Counted from the first letter of the stretch, positions 52,014-64,000 are shown. The stretch is 64,000 bases of DNA from Neolentinus lepideus HHB14362 ss-1 (GCA_001632425.1 KV425577.1:251462-315461); one strand, 5' to 3'. The notes: a model not told the origin generated them from the letters alone. A program made the numbers and translations.

Positions 52014-54885
52014 TCACTTCTTGGCAGCCACAGCTCTCAACTGAGCTCTGAGGTTACCATTCTCCGTCTGCATCGAGTTGAGCTCATCCAATAAGGCCGC
52101 TCTCTGCGATTGCTCAGAAATACGAAATGCTTCGAGCTCGTCTTCAGCTTTCTGCAATGACGTCTTCAGCTCGACAAGCTGCGCCTCTGTTTGCCGCCTG
52201 ACACCCTCAGATGCAGATGCAGCTTCTTCAGCCAGTGTAAGAGTTTGCGCGCTGAGTGCATTGTTGGCCTGGGTTAGCTGGCGACATGTCTCCGCTTGTT
52301 CTGCCGCATGCATCTCGACCTCGTGCTTCTCTGCAGTGATGCGCTCGATAGTCTCTTGGAGCCGGTCCACTTCTTGCTGTCTACCAGTACCGCAGCGGTA
52401 TGAAAAACAGATCAAACACAAACTTCAAACGACTCACAGTGCAGTCTGTCTCGCAGCCATGGTAGTATGACGTTCCTCGAGTGTTTTGACCTGTTTCTGG
52501 TACGTCTCAAGCGCCTGGTTACTCTCCTGGGCAAGTTTCTGCGCTCTCTCTGCATTCTTCTTCAGCAAATCGTGTGCTTGCGCGAACCGTATAAGACGCT
52601 CAATCAGGGCCCTATCGTCCTGAACAAGTGCTTGAACCCTAGCTGCAAGCGCCTCGACAGTGAAGGAACCAAAATTGGGTGATGCCGGATTGCTGACACG
52701 ATTGTCATACAGCGTCTTTAATGTGCGTACATCCAGATCGGAAAGTGACGTAGCGCCGATTTTCGGGCTTCCTGGCGAACTGGTTGGAGAGGCGAGCCCA
52801 GTCCGGAAAGGTGCTCGAGGACCCAATTTGGATGCACGCGCTTCGGGAGAGGGGAGAATAGACCACAAGGGTTGGAGTACGGCCATGACCTTCGCGGCAT
52901 CGCCTGTGTACTCCACAGCAGAAGGCGTAGTTGAGCGCTCCTGTCCAAGAAAATGTGTAAGAACTCAGGTTCGTGAACTCGAGAAACCAGCCCAACCTGG
53001 GGACTGCTTCGGACAGCCGACAGCTGCGACCTGATCTCTTCCCGCTCACGCTTGACTCGGTCTAGCTCTTGAGCTAGATTACTCGCCTTGCTATTGGCTT
53101 CCTGCACGGTCTCTTCCAATTTGCGTTGTGCCGTGACCCATTCCAATTGAGCAAAACGGCGTTCCTCCAAATCGCCAGCGATAGCTTCTATGTACATCTC
53201 AATGGAAGGAGAGAACGATGGATCAGCAGATGCAACTGTGATACCATGGGCGTTGGTCAACTGGTGTAGAGCTTGCCGATACCTGTCCAATTCGTCCTGT
53301 AAATCCAGCAGAGCTCCTTTAGCTTCTCCTGATTGCGTCCCGATATCTAGTCTTGATCTCAGGTCCTCGATCTCCAGATCTTTCCGCTGAGACTCCTGTC
53401 GAGCTCGCACCAAGCTGTCTTGCAGTTCGGATACCTCCCCGCTCTGCTCTTCCAACACCTCAAGTCTGCTCTCCAGCGTTTCTATTTGCCGATCTCGCTC
53501 CTCCAACGCGGCTCGATCCCTCTCCCATGTCTCCTTTTCCTCCAGCAGCTCTTGCTGTATCGCCGCAACAGATGCCTCCGCATCTTGAATCTCCAACTGC
53601 GCTGAAGTCTCAAGTTGCTCCTTCTCGAGCTGTAGAAGGGAAAGCTCTTGGCGCATCTCTACCTGTTTTCGGTTCGCGGCGCTCAGGTTGTCGCTCACGA
53701 CTTTCAACTTCTCCTCTAGCGTAATGATGTCAGCGATAGTAGGAGGTGGTCGAGGAACTTGTGGCACAATGGCATCCACATGGCCAGCAAAATAATGAGG
53801 ACCCTCGAAACGAGCCTTGGATGATACGCTGGTCTGGGCGGATGACGTTGGACTCATTGCTGAACTTCGGTTGGGAGTATCATAGCCAGACCCATCGAAA
53901 TCCATTGCATCGTTATTCGGTGCATTCTTCTTTTCCAGAGACCGAACGGAGAAGCCTAATACTCCAGCACGGTGTTCTAGTAATTTGCGACTGATATCAT
54001 TTGCCCTCTCGGAAACTCGCCAGAGTTCCTTCTGGGCAACGTCGACCTTATTGTTAGCAGCGTCTAGCTGTTCCTGGGTTTGCTTCGACATTTTCTTATT
54101 CGCAGCATTGACTTTCGATAGCGAGACAGCTGCGTCTCGAATCTTTGTCTCCAAAGTGAGTTTCTTATCCAGTGCCACGAGCCTGGATGTGAGAACTTGT
54201 TGCTCCTGTAATGTATGAACGGCGAGAATTTAGGGAAGTTATAAAGCAGACACTGGGTACTAACCTTCTTGAGCTCTTCGACTTCCTCCGCACTGAGAAT
54301 CAAGTAGTTTCTGCTGTCCACGACAGCTTCGCTTGCGAGAAGGTCCATGAGCAACTCATCCTTGGTGTTAAACATGCCCGAGCCCGGTCTGAAGTTTTGA
54401 TCGACGTGGTGTATTGACTTCCTGGACATAACTGATTTACGATTGGACATGCCGGGACGGACAGGGGATGAAGAGGGTCCCGCTCCTGGAGATGATGGTA
54501 GTGACTGACTTGGTCCGCCAGGGGTTGTGGCGGGTGAGGACGCAGGCATGGAACCACGACTACGACTCGGAGACAAGATAGAGGAGGAATTCGACGTAGG
54601 TCGTGTAGACTGTCCTCCTGGAGAGCCCTCCGACCCTTCCTCACCTGGCTGCGCTACGGGTCGTTGCTTGTCCTTTCGTAGGAACAAGCTAACTGTTGTG
54701 GTTTTCGGACTGCCTAAGGGGGAGTCTGGTTGCGTTCCGGTGGGACTCGGTGGCCATGAGGGCTTTGATATTGATAATGGGGCTGTGGGCTGAATTGGAG
54801 GGGGGATTGGCGTCTGTTGCGGGGGTGACTGCGATGGCGCGCCGTTTGCCAGTCCGCCACCTAGAAACCTTCGTACACCGTTCAT
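52014..54885 (-). CDS. Coiled-coil protein with Usp1/Uds1 (up-regulated during septation) domain
   Basis: ATG 54885 (MNGVRRFLGGGLANG) is chosen; an upstream in-frame ATG at 54987 is possible. The first 200 residues are Ser/Pro-rich and probably phosphorylated. The conserved segment DELLMDLLASEAVVDSRNYL plus ILSAEEVEELKK then matches the domain of the fungal up-regulated during septation protein 1 family. After that comes long coiled coil (about 52020-54180, for example LEEKLKVVSDNLSAANRKQV), broken by a short Ser/Thr-rich linker (about 53760-53900). The protein ends AQLRAVAAKK, with stop TGA at 52014-52016. Roughly 880 residues. Likely a structural or septation-related role by family name only. 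At least three introns. It is head-to-head with MDM34, 449 bp between starts. Confidence 0.82.
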
Positions 54886-55334
54886 GTCAGAAATCTCAGA
54901 ACTAGGCCGTAACGACGCGTTAAACAAAGCAGCCAGCTGCCGAAGAGACAGGTTGACGGTGTACTGTTGCACCTGCCAAATGGTCACACGGAGGCTATTC
55001 TGGTGACAGCCATCGGCCTTCGCCGTGTTATTTTAGTTTTACGTCCTTTCAATTCTGTTGCCTCTTGCAGCAGGCTGCCAACAGTGGACTGGGCTGGAGA
55101 CTAGTGCTGTTTAACTTCTCTATAACAGTCGGCTTAGCTTACGAACTTTCATATCTCGACTCCACGCGACCGTTTGTGCGACGAGTCGCCGTTCCGTTCC
55201 GTCACTGTATCCACGCTTTACAAACCTGCCCTCCTGCTCTCTCAGCTGCATGCAGCATGTAACCATTCATAGACTGTTTCACAACTCGAGACTTCACCTG
55301 TGAATACTCGAGAACACTGCTTGCTCTCGTCGAC
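54886..55334. promoter_or_regulatory. Divergent promoter between Usp1-like gene and MDM34
   Basis: 449 bp between the two start codons. A pyrimidine-rich leader precedes MDM34. No specific box recognised. Confidence 0.45.
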
Positions 55335-57530
55335 ATGTCCTTCACTTTCAATTGGCCGAGATTTTCCGATCAGTTCCATGCAGATGCAATCCAAATGCTC
55401 AACTCAGCCTTGAACAAGGGTAACAAGCCCCCAATTATTGCTGATAAGATTGAGGTGGTAGAGCTGGAAATGGGTACTCAGGTAAACTGTCATGCATGAA
55501 ATCTCCTCTGCTGTTGCACGTTAATTGGTAGACTTCATAGCCCCCAGAGCTTGAGATTCGTGACATTGGAGAGCTTACCCTGGATCAGTTTCGTGGTATC
55601 TTTCGTCTCACCTACTCTGGAGATGCGCATCTGGTGCTGAGAACGAAGGTCCAGGTGAGTAGCCTCGAAAGTTAACGGAATGAAGCAGGAGCTTGAAATC
55701 TCTGTTCAGGCAAATCCTCTCAACCACAAACATCCTGACATCCACTTGATCGCCGGCTCGAGGGGCATGCTTGCCGCAAAGCAACCACTGGTGGTGCCCA
55801 TGCTACTCCGATTGTCCCATATCAAGCTTAGCTCCTACGTCGTCCTCGTGGTGTCCAAGCAGAAAGGGATCACCCTTGTCTTCAAGACAGACCCGTTACA
55901 AAACGTGGACATTAACAGTACCTTCGACTCCATCGCCGTGATCCAGAAGTACATTCAGCGAGAGATTGAGGGCCAGCTGCGCCAGATGTTCAGGGAGGAC
56001 TTACCTGGCATCATTCACCGCCTGAGCCAGCAGTGGGTGAAGGCGAAAGTTGAGGCACCGTATCTGTCTAAGCGGCCGAAGGCGCAGAGCACAGATGCGA
56101 TGTCGCTACCTTCCATTCCTCGTTACCCTCGCACAGCGAGTGTAGGACTGCCAGTGCCTCCGTCCTATCTTCGTCACCATACATTGGGTGTGTCCTCTCT
56201 CGCTAGACTCCGGTCCCCGTCAAGTTCATCGCTTGCGAGCACGACGCGTGAGACGCCACCGTCCGTGATTTCGTCCCCTCCTGTGCAAATCAAGTCCCCC
56301 TCCCAGGACTCTCCTATGTCATTCCCGGACATCGAGAATTTCGACCCTACGTATGGCCTCCGTCCAGAAGGCCTGCCGACTAAGAGTCTATTCAATAGCT
56401 TTGGACGTCTGTTCGCACCAAACAAGGGGTTAGCTTCGTTAACTGAAGAGCCAGTGGAGGACTTGGACGAAGTCGGATCAGGTTCATTTGATGTCGTCGA
56501 ATGGGAAGACACGATTCCCGACTACACTCCTCCGTCATCTGTTACAGAAGTTGATGATTCGGCAGAGTATGAGACCATCCCTGCCGTAGGCGGTGGAGTC
56601 ATCACTCGGCCAAGAGTCTTCCACTCCCAATCCCAGATCCAGTCTCTCGTTGCCACACCCGACGTTAGCGCTTCGACATCGTCCCTCTCTCGTAGGCCGA
56701 GTCGTGGACCTCGGTCTGCAGCATCCACGTCTAGATTGATACAGTCTACGCCGTCGTTACCACTGTCCACTCGCCATCTGCGTGCTCTGCAGGCATCAAG
56801 CAGCCCCTATGACTTCAAGGCTACTCCAATCTCTGGTCGGACATACGGTTCCCTAGGCCTCGGGATGGAGGCACAAGAATCCCCTTGGCTCCAGGATTCA
56901 GACCATCACTCCCTTGCATTTACATCGTTGCGTCGGCCACCGTCGCGACCGACGAGCCCGGACAGCCAGGCTCATTCCGAATACCTATCGCAGGACGGTG
57001 TCCCAATTAGGCGGCCGTTCGAGCGGCGGTCGTCGGTGTCATCCTCGAACTTTGACGGCTTCCATTCTGGCTCCCCTCCCATGTACCCCACCATCCACGA
57101 ACATGACCCAAAGATTGTTTTACGCCCGGCTTTGAATAATTCTGTTTCTCAGTTGTCTACATTAAGCCACTCTAACCATACCCTTTCACCCTACACACGC
57201 TCTCTTGAACATTTTACCGTGCGGAGCGTACCCCACCGTTCAACAGCCTTGTCTGGCCTCGCCGCAGCTGCAGAAAGGCCTGCAAGGGCAAAGCGGAAAC
57301 GCACATACCGTCTAGGAGGGAAGAAGCAACCCGACACAGCGGCGGACAGCCCCAACCTTCTCGTAACCCCATCGTCACCCACCCCACCCTCCGAGTTCGA
57401 TGAATCAGACATGGACCATTATTTTCGTTCACGGGAGGAGACACGTTCGCGATATACTAACTCACCCATTGACTCTTCATTCTCCCATCGACGGTACCCA
57501 CATCAGCCTGTACAAAGGACACCACTATGA
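55335..57530 (+). CDS. MDM34: ERMES subunit Mdm34, SMP domain
   Basis: Part of the ER-mitochondria encounter structure (Mmm1, Mdm10, Mdm12, Mdm34), which passes lipids between the two membranes. ATG 55335 (MSFTFNWPRFSDQFHADAIQ) is the classic Mdm34 N-terminus. Introns 55482-55540 and 55655-55709 give 693 aa. The SMP domain fills the first 200 or so residues: ALNKGNKPPIIADKIEVVEL, ELEIRDIGELTLDQFRGIF and LLRLSHIKLSSYVVLV, ending VIQKYIQREIEGQLRQMF. The remaining 480 residues are Ser/Pro-rich, with a basic patch (RPARAKRKRTYRLGGKK), which in family members precedes the end. Stop TGA 57528-57530. Confidence 0.95.
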
Positions 57531-57706
57531 TTATCCCATTGTAGATCTGCTTGCGCTATGTTTACTGTACAACTTTTATTGTGTAGCAAATGCGGGGCCA
57601 AGAGTTTGTAATAGATCTGTCGCCATTGGCATTGGCGTATCCGTCGTCGCAGCTGTTGGCAACACCAAGGGCGAGGAAGCCGCCAACTCAAATTCCTGGT
57701 TGAAGA
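57531..57706. other. Convergent 3' intergenic, MDM34 and Virilizer-like
   Basis: 176 bp of 3' flanks. No other feature. Confidence 0.5.
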
Positions 57707-60700
57707 TCAGCCGTTGCTCTCAAGCGAACCAAGTATGATCCTCACATCAACGTGCATGCTTGGGAGACGGCTTGTGTTTTGCCGCGCTGATGGTGTTTGT
57801 CGCAGCTGGCGGAAATCGTTGTTGGCATACGTCTTGGTCAGACCTGTCACAGCAGGAGAACGAAGCAGGGCTGTAGGAGGCGAGACGGTAACAAGCCCGA
57901 ACGGATCCTGAGTATGTGATATTGGCTTCCGAGGCGGCGTTGACGGTATATCGACATCCATTTTATCCTGTAGAAGCCCTTCGACGTCTTGAACGGTGAG
58001 TCTCAAGTGTTCTGATATTGTGGACAGCGAAATTGGATTTTCATATCCGGACACCGTGACTTTAGCCAACGTCTTCTCCACCGAGTTGCACCTATCCATT
58101 GGAATAGTGGTCTTGATACACTCACATAGGGTTGCGAAGTCTTCTGTAGACAGGTCTAGCTTCAGCTTGGAAGTATTTGACGGGTTAGCCTGCACGAGCC
58201 ACTCCATGATCAGCGCTATGAGTTCAATCGTCCTCTCCCCAGGGATTGGTGGAGAGGCCTGGATAATCTTGGCCAGCCAGCAACTAAAGTCGACTCGCAG
58301 AGCGTTAGCGTCGACCGCCGGCCCATCAACATTCTGCAGGACGTTCCACGCGAGGTCCAGGATCAGCTCCTGGTTCTTCAGAGAGACGTCTTGATCCCGG
58401 ATAAGTATTCGCACGATAGTGACACCCAAAGGCGGGCTGAAACTTGCAGACCAGTGCGCCGACATCGAAAGAGCGATGCCGATGAAGAACTCCGACCACA
58501 CGTATTTGTCCAGTAGTAAAGTTAGACACCCCTCGAGCGCGGCGACACCATCCGGGTCCGTCGCAAGATACTGCAAACACCACGGCGACGTATTCGCGGC
58601 CGATACCAAGTCGCACACAAACTTCAACGACGCCGCAACCTGCGCCTCCGCGAACCTTCCACCGCTGCTACTCGCACCTCTTCGCACCTCCCCACACATC
58701 CTCCCCATATACCTCAACTCCTCCAGCACCAACCACTCCCCGACCCCCAGGACCCCTCCGTCCAAATTCGCAAGGCGTTTTGCGAAATGCACTCTATTAT
58801 CCACATCAAGCGCCCTGAAGAACGTCTTCAACTGGCCGACCACATTCGGGATCACGTCGCGCAGCCACCCCGCCTGCCCCTCGTCCGCCGTAAAAGGCAG
58901 GACGTGGTCGATGAGCGAGAACACCTGCAGGACATGGCACGCCGGGTCCATCTCCCCGCACCGCAGCCCGTGCTCCAGCAACGTCCCCAGCACGACCAGC
59001 GCACTATCCGCCCGGCACAGCACGCGGACCGCGTCGATGCACGCCTGCCGGCTGCTCTGCGCCGCCACGCACGCGGGGCTCGTCTGCGCATACAGCATAT
59101 CCGCCGCGTCCGTGCACACAAACACGTCGGCCACGGCCCCCACCAGCCGCCCGGTCTGCCTGCCCGGCAGCGGGTACGCCGGCGCGAGCCGCACCACCAG
59201 CCGCAGCACGTCCCGCGCCGTCTCGAACAGCTCCGCCAGGATCCCTTCGCCCTGCCGCGGCGGGGGGCGGGCAGCGGCAAAGTAGCCTGTAACGTCCCTG
59301 CGGACAGCCGAGAACGCGTCGGCGAGGATCTGCACGAGCCCGTGGCGCCCCTCTCCCCACAGCGCGTTCAGCACTGCCCACTCGTCCGCGCGCATCTCCC
59401 TGTCCACAATCTCCAGACTCACTCTGATGCTCCGCAGATCCTGCATCTTCATCGGATTTTCGTACCGCGTCGCGAGGACCTCGACCGCTGCGGGCACGCC
59501 GTCCTCCGCGGTGATCGCAAGCCGGCGGAGGGTGATGCGTTCGTCCTCTGTGATGCTGGAGAGCGGCTGGCGGATGTTGAGGGAGCATTTGATCATGTCT
59601 GGGGAGAGCATGGAGACGGGGGTGGACCGCGCGAGGGAGACGATGATGTTCTCGGTGGAGATGCCGGAGCGGGTGGGCGGGTCGTTATCGAGGTTGCATT
59701 CGAGGCGGAAAATCATCTGGCGGAGAAGGAGCAGGTGGTTCACGATCTACACAACGTGAGTTAGATAGGAGCGAGATCAAAATCAAGCAAATGACCTCTC
59801 GATACCCGTCCACCTCCTGCCACAGCCTGATAACCGCCAACGTCCTCTCCCTACACATCTTGCTCCCCAGACTATCCGACCACGCAAACACCGCGAGCAC
59901 ACACGCCACGCCCAAGTATGCTCTCAGAAACGCGATGAACTCGTCGTGACTCGCGCCCGCTGCCGCGCCCTCGCTCCGCAGCAAATTCGGCGGGTGGGCA
60001 AGGGCGAACGGCATCAGCGAGTTTTCCGCGAGCTTCGTCTTGAGATCCGCGTGAGTGACGAGGCACGCGAGCCAGACGCCGAAGGACTGCTCGTCGCTGC
60101 CGATGTCGCGTAAGAGCTGGGTGGCCGCGGAGAAGTCGGCTTGGGTGTTGGACAGCGCGTCTTCGAGGACGGGCCAGCCGCGGATGCGGGATTGGAGCTT
60201 GCGCGCGGTGGATTTTGTGGGGGCGTCGACGGCGAGATTGGAGAGGACTGTGGAGAGGAGGGAGAGGAACCAGGGGGCGTGGAGATGGTGGGCAATGAGG
60301 GGGTTGGTGGACGCGGTAAGGAGGCGATGGAGGGTGCTAGAGTCGAGATGGGAAGCGTCTATGAGAGGCTCTAGGTCGAGTTTTTCCTGTGCGGGGTGTT
60401 TGTTTCAGGATGCAAGCTCACGAACAATCAAGAAACGTACCAATAGGCAGCGGGCAAGCGTCGGATGTTGCGAGGCTGCACGAGATAACACTCCCGCAAG
60501 AAAATATGTTTGATCATCACTCTACAAGTAATTAATAAGGGTAGCGCACACGACATCAAGGTATACCTTTGGACCGATGCAGTTCACGACTTTCGCGACA
60601 AACCGAGATATTGACTCTTCAGAAACATCGTCAGGAAGAGGTCGACCTGTCACAGTATAAGCCTCCTGCAAGTCAAAATTCTCCGCGTCTGCAGCGTAGT

Positions 60701-61414
60701 CGAGGTCGGCGTACAGATACGGAAAGTCAGGATTTTCCCAGTCATCGTTCGAGGGCTTTAGGCAGAACATGAGGCGGATGAGTAGAGAAAGGGGCGGCGC
60801 GTCGTCAATAAGCGTCAAGAGCTGATTCGCAAGCAAAGTCGGGTCAATGCAGTTGGAGGGATCGAGGGAGCTGGGGAGGGGAGTTGGCTCAATTGAAGGG
60901 AGTTCTTTTGGGTCAGGATAGGTGGGAGGCGGGGGCTCGAAAGCGAGGTCGCCATAGATGGCGAGTGAGATGGATGTGAAGTTGCCTTTGAGGATCATGA
61001 GACGTGTTGCAAACTGCCCATTTTGAGTGGACGCTGCATGACGACTTGAGCTACGTACCTCGAGTCCCATGTCGAGTTCAAAGTCGACCTGGCCTCCAGG
61101 GTACGCGATGGTCGTGGGCACCAAGGCGTTCGAGGCAGCGGGTCTCTTGTTTGCATCCTTTGTAGTTGGCTGAGCGTTTAGAAAGACGTTGAGAAAGAAT
61201 GCTTCTGGCACTGTCCGCCTAGAAGCGCGCAGTCAGTGGAGTGACATGGTGTACAAGGTCAATAGTACGCGATTATGTCTGAACTGGCAGCGAACGGCTT
61301 TGCGTTTGAAGGAAATATTCGGATGGAGCGAACGCGGACTGCAGCGGCGAAACGGATGGCTGCGAGGTCAGTCGATGCAGCGTGCTCTAGGGTAGTCCAT
61401 AGCAGGAGGGGCAT
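57707..61414 (-). CDS. Virilizer/VIRMA-type subunit of the m6A mRNA methyltransferase complex
   Basis: Virilizer proteins scaffold the METTL3/METTL14/WTAP writer in animals and plants. ATG 61414 starts MPLLLWTTLEHAASTDLAAI. An intron after SSDIIA joins to RTVPEAFFLNVFLNAQPT. TTIAYPGGQVDFELDMGLE and FATRLMILKGNFTSISLAIY follow: the beta-sandwich N-terminal domain that I associate with Virilizer. The rest (57707-60500) is an alpha-solenoid with few motifs (FFRALDVDNRVHFAKRLANL), ending RIILGSLESNG with TGA at 57707-57709. Roughly 1,120 residues, shorter than animal VIRMA (about 1,800). At least five introns. GC-rich codon use between 58600 and 60300. Identification rests on the N-terminal domain from memory, so a profile search is the deciding check. 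Confidence 0.68.
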
Positions 61415-61575
61415 TGTGGCCGGCCTGAGTAGATGTTGTGGCGTTGTGGCGGTCCCGCAGTCCGCGCTGGACCAATGGGGTTAGGGTTCCACAAAGACGA
61501 ATCCTCGCAGCAGCATATTTGAATTTCTGCCACCGCCGCATCCTCTGCTGCACCTCGTCGTCCCCGCCGCCGCCG
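61415..61575. promoter_or_regulatory. Divergent promoter Virilizer-like/ORM
   Basis: 161 bp between start codons of the head-to-head pair, the tightest divergent spacing in the window. No TATA box recognised. Confidence 0.5.
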
Positions 61576-62519
61576 ATGTCCACAATGACCAGCGCCGTCA
61601 CCTCCAAAATTCCTGCGCTCTCCGTCTCCACCTCTGCTGCCCTGCCACCCTCATTAAAGGCTCGCGGCCGCAGCGGGAGCATTGTCAAGGTCGAGCGCAT
61701 CGGTCCGTCCTCCCAGGAAGAGGTCCTCGACCAGAGCGCATACGCCAACGTCAACGCAGAGTGGGTCAACAGGAAGGGTGCGCTCTCATCTCCTTGTCGT
61801 TGTGTGCGCCATGTAACCACACTGACATTTGTAAAGGCGCCTGGCTCATGCACCCCGTGCTAATAGTCGCAGGCAAAATCCTGGTCGACACCCTCCCAGG
61901 CATGACCCAGCAGGTCAGCTGGACCCTGACAAACCTCCTCTACATTGTCGTACGTCTTTGACACGTCTACACTATCCGCAGCTAACTCCGCCCCGCAGCT
62001 CTCCTACTTTGTCTTTCACTGGGCAACAGGCATCCCCTTCGACAACGAGCTGCACGGCGGCGCGTACGACGATCTAACACTATGGGAGCAGATAGACGAG
62101 GGCGCCCAGTACACCCCCGCCAAGAAGTGGCTGATGACGGTGCCCATCGTCCTGTACGTTCACCTCATTCCTCACACCGCAGTCCCTAAACTAAAACTAT
62201 CTCCAGCTTCCTCCTATCAACGCACTTTACGCATTACAACCCCATCCTCTTCGCCATCAACCTGACCGCCCTCATCCTCGGCCTGCTCCCCAAGCTCCCG
62301 CAGGTACTTCATCCTCCGACCCCTCTGGAACTCTCGCTAACCCCACCCCTTGAATGATAACAGGCCCACCGTCAGCGCGTGCGCTTCCTCTCCGACGAAG
62401 CCTCTGGCGTCTCCACACCCGTCACCCCGGGTTTCCCCCCGGGCTCAGGCACCCCCACGCCCAACGGCACCGCCTCCGCCCCCCCAGTCCCGCACCTCAC
62501 CGAGTCCGATTTCCGGTGA
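61576..62519 (+). CDS. ORM1: ORM-family regulator of sphingolipid synthesis
   Basis: ER membrane protein that restrains serine palmitoyltransferase. ATG 61576 (MSTMTSAVTSKIPALSV), stop TGA 62517-62519. Introns 61778-61836, 61950-61998, 62154-62206 and 62304-62363 give 240 aa. Conserved core: ANVNAEWVNRKGAWLMHPVL, SWTLTNLLYIVLSYFVFHW, GIPFDNELHGGAYDDLTLWE, YTPAKKWLMTVPIVLFLLST and HFTHYNPILFAINLTALILG. Four hydrophobic segments are seen. Family members are about 150 to 220 aa; the extra length is a Ser-rich N-terminus (with RGRSGSI, a likely kinase site as in yeast Orm1/2 phosphoregulation) and a Pro/Thr-rich C-terminal tail. Whether one or two ORM genes exist here is unknown. Confidence 0.95.
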
Positions 62520-63017
62520 TCCCCGCCTCGCTCTCCTCTCAGGGTGTCTGTCGATTATCTGGTTGCTCTCCGTCCTACCCTATCCTATCATCGCATGCGA
62601 TTGATACATAGTACCTCCTTGTAGACTGCCCTGACGTCATGCGCACCGCGTAATTAATGAAGGGACTCGTATTGATCTTCCAGACAGGATCGTCTCACTC
62701 GGCTTAGAAGTAGACCAGGCGCTCTGCTCATCATACATATATGGTTCTTGGTTTGCCTCGGATCTTATACATCATGCTTTCTCTAGTTATTCATCTTCCA
62801 TACCAGGACTCTCAGGACAATACTTTAAGTATTTATCTAATGAGCGCCGTACCTCGAGTATACTCTACTTTTCATGATTCAAAACGGGCTCCCATCCCAT
62901 GCCTATCTCTGGCAGCCGTGTTAATGCGCAGTAGATTCTAGTCCACCATCACGCATCCATTCTGACGCTGTTCACGGAGCAAGCCACCCCTTACACCGAG
63001 TTCCTGATAGCGTCGCT
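62520..63017. other. Convergent 3' intergenic, ORM and MTD1
   Basis: 498 bp, AT-rich from 62700. Open frames are short and without family resemblance. Nothing else recognised. Confidence 0.45.
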
Positions 63018-64000
63018 CTAAAGAAATTCCCGGTACTGCTGCAGGCGTAAGCTGCATAACGCAACAGCCGGTGAATGAATGGGTGAGCAGGCACATCGTG
63101 TCAGCGCGGAGACGTACAGGTTTCGCAAGAGCATCATGATCGTGACTTTGCCTACGGCCGGGAGATACATCGACGCCTGACACAGTGCACATCAGTCAGT
63201 ATTCAGCGCCGGGACCCGTCCGGAATGACTAGCACACCTTCTCTCTTACATCCTTCTCAAAGTTCTTCTCTGCAGCGACGTTCACGGCCACGCACCCGTC
63301 CTTCAGCCACCCCGTCTTCACCTTGTACTCCGTGTTCGGCACCGCAGAGACCACCACGTCCGAGAGTGCGAGGCAGTCTTGCAATGAGAGGCTGCACGGG
63401 TGCACGATGTGGCGGGGGTGATAACGCGTCGAGGACTCTGTGGATTTGGGGCGTTTGGTGTATTCCTGTGTTGATTGCACTTAATATAGGGACGAGGACG
63501 GGTAATGGTAAATGCTACTTGGATGGAATCGATGTCGACGGAGAACACCCGAGCCCCGTCGTTGGCCAGCAGGGCAGCCAGGGGTCTGCCGACAACTTCC
63601 GACCTACGAAACACCCATCACGTCACTCGCACTCACCCTATCCGCCCCATTCCTCACCTATTGATAACGGTCACAGTCTTCCCGTAGGCACGATCCCCAT
63701 ACGGCAATATCTTATTGTACACCCCGACATGTTCGAGGCACTTCACGATCGCCAGGGGCGTGCAGGGTAAGATGGATTTCATGGTCCCCTCTGGAGGCAC
63801 GTCGTCCGTGGGCTGCGAGGGGATGTCTGTTGGCGTAACAGAAGACATGAGGTCCTTCGGTTGGACGAAGCGGATGCTAGCGTAGCAAAATCCTGGTTTG
63901 TCAGCACTACTGGGTGGAAATGAGGAATCTGTGGATCTAGGCGTACTTGTGGTAGAGATTGTAATGGAATTTGAAGTGGAGGCCTTCGACGTCTTTCAGC
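63018..64000 (-). CDS. MTD1: NAD-dependent methylenetetrahydrofolate dehydrogenase, 5' end beyond window
   Basis: Oxidises 5,10-methylene-THF to 5,10-methenyl-THF with NAD+ in the cytosol, linking one-carbon units to purine synthesis. The right edge cuts off the N-terminus. Visible exons read DVEGLHFKFHYNLYHK, then TMKSILPCTPLAIVKCLEHV, YGKTVTVINR spliced to RSEVVGRPLAALLANDGARV (NAD-binding loop), DVVVSAVPNTEYKVKTGWLK, and the last exons ASMYLPAVGKVTIMMLLRNL and LRLQQYREFL, ending TAG at 63018-63020. These are the landmarks of yeast Mtd1, the monofunctional NAD enzyme, rather than the trifunctional C1-THF synthase. At least four introns in view. Confidence 0.93.

Noticed and set aside
58419..59764. 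Two long + strand frames (288 and 325 codons) inside the Virilizer-like gene
   Set aside because: GC-rich codon use removes stops on the opposite strand. The translations are His/Arg/Pro-rich without domains, while the minus frame continues the solenoid in 678 codons.

Overview
This window is nuclear DNA from a filamentous fungus, almost certainly a basidiomycete and most likely an Agaricomycete. The evidence is the dense split genes (introns of about 48 to 110 nt, mostly 50 to 60, with GT-AG ends and CTNAN branch sites), three arginine tRNA genes carrying short introns next to the anticodon, a DUF6593-type protein, and fast-evolving protein kinases of the kind expanded in mushrooms. Splice positions were read by eye. 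Where exon sums were checked they stay in frame: eRF3 609 aa, 14-3-3 257 aa, Gis2-like 177 aa, Orm 240 aa, Coq10 233 aa, Mdm34 693 aa, CorA-like 762 aa, AGC kinase 418 aa.

Layout. 1-18.7 kb is a gene-dense housekeeping block: RTP1/TANGO6-like (-, cut by the left edge), tRNA-Arg(ACG) (+), deoxyhypusine synthase (-), a large Sec7-type Arf GEF (+), an SLA1-type endocytic adaptor (-), eRF3/SUP35 (+), a second tRNA-Arg(ACG) (-) and an Aro8-like aminotransferase (-). 18.7-31.5 kb is looser and more accessory: a small hypothetical gene, an AGC-like kinase with a DFS motif and a tandem duplication at its 3' end, a DUF6593 protein, a 3 kb stretch with almost no recognisable gene, a Gis2-type zinc-knuckle protein, COQ10 and a secreted S28 peptidase. 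31.5-64 kb is again mostly conserved genes: 14-3-3 (+), BST1/PGAP1 (-), a TKL-like kinase with an HGD loop (+), a CorA/Alr1/Mnr2 magnesium transporter (+), a KDM5/JARID1 histone demethylase (-), tRNA-Arg(TCT) (-), a Usp1-type coiled-coil protein (-), MDM34 (+), a Virilizer-type m6A-writer subunit (-), an ORM protein (+) and MTD1 (-, cut by the right edge).

How genes relate. There is no operon or obvious biosynthetic cluster. Four close head-to-head pairs share short upstream regions: deoxyhypusine synthase/SEC7 (240 bp), SLA1/eRF3 (194 bp), Usp1-like/MDM34 (449 bp) and Virilizer/ORM (161 bp). Several genes act on translation or RNA (deoxyhypusine synthase for eIF5A, eRF3 with a Pab1-binding PAM2 motif, Gis2-like, Virilizer, three tRNA-Arg), and several on membranes (Sec7, Sla1, Bst1, Mdm34, Orm).

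I found no CRISPR array, no intact transposon and no clearly new multi-gene system. The most unusual items are the AGC-like kinase with its 199-bp tandem repeat, the repeat-bearing gene-poor stretch at 23.3-26.4 kb, and the Virilizer homologue.
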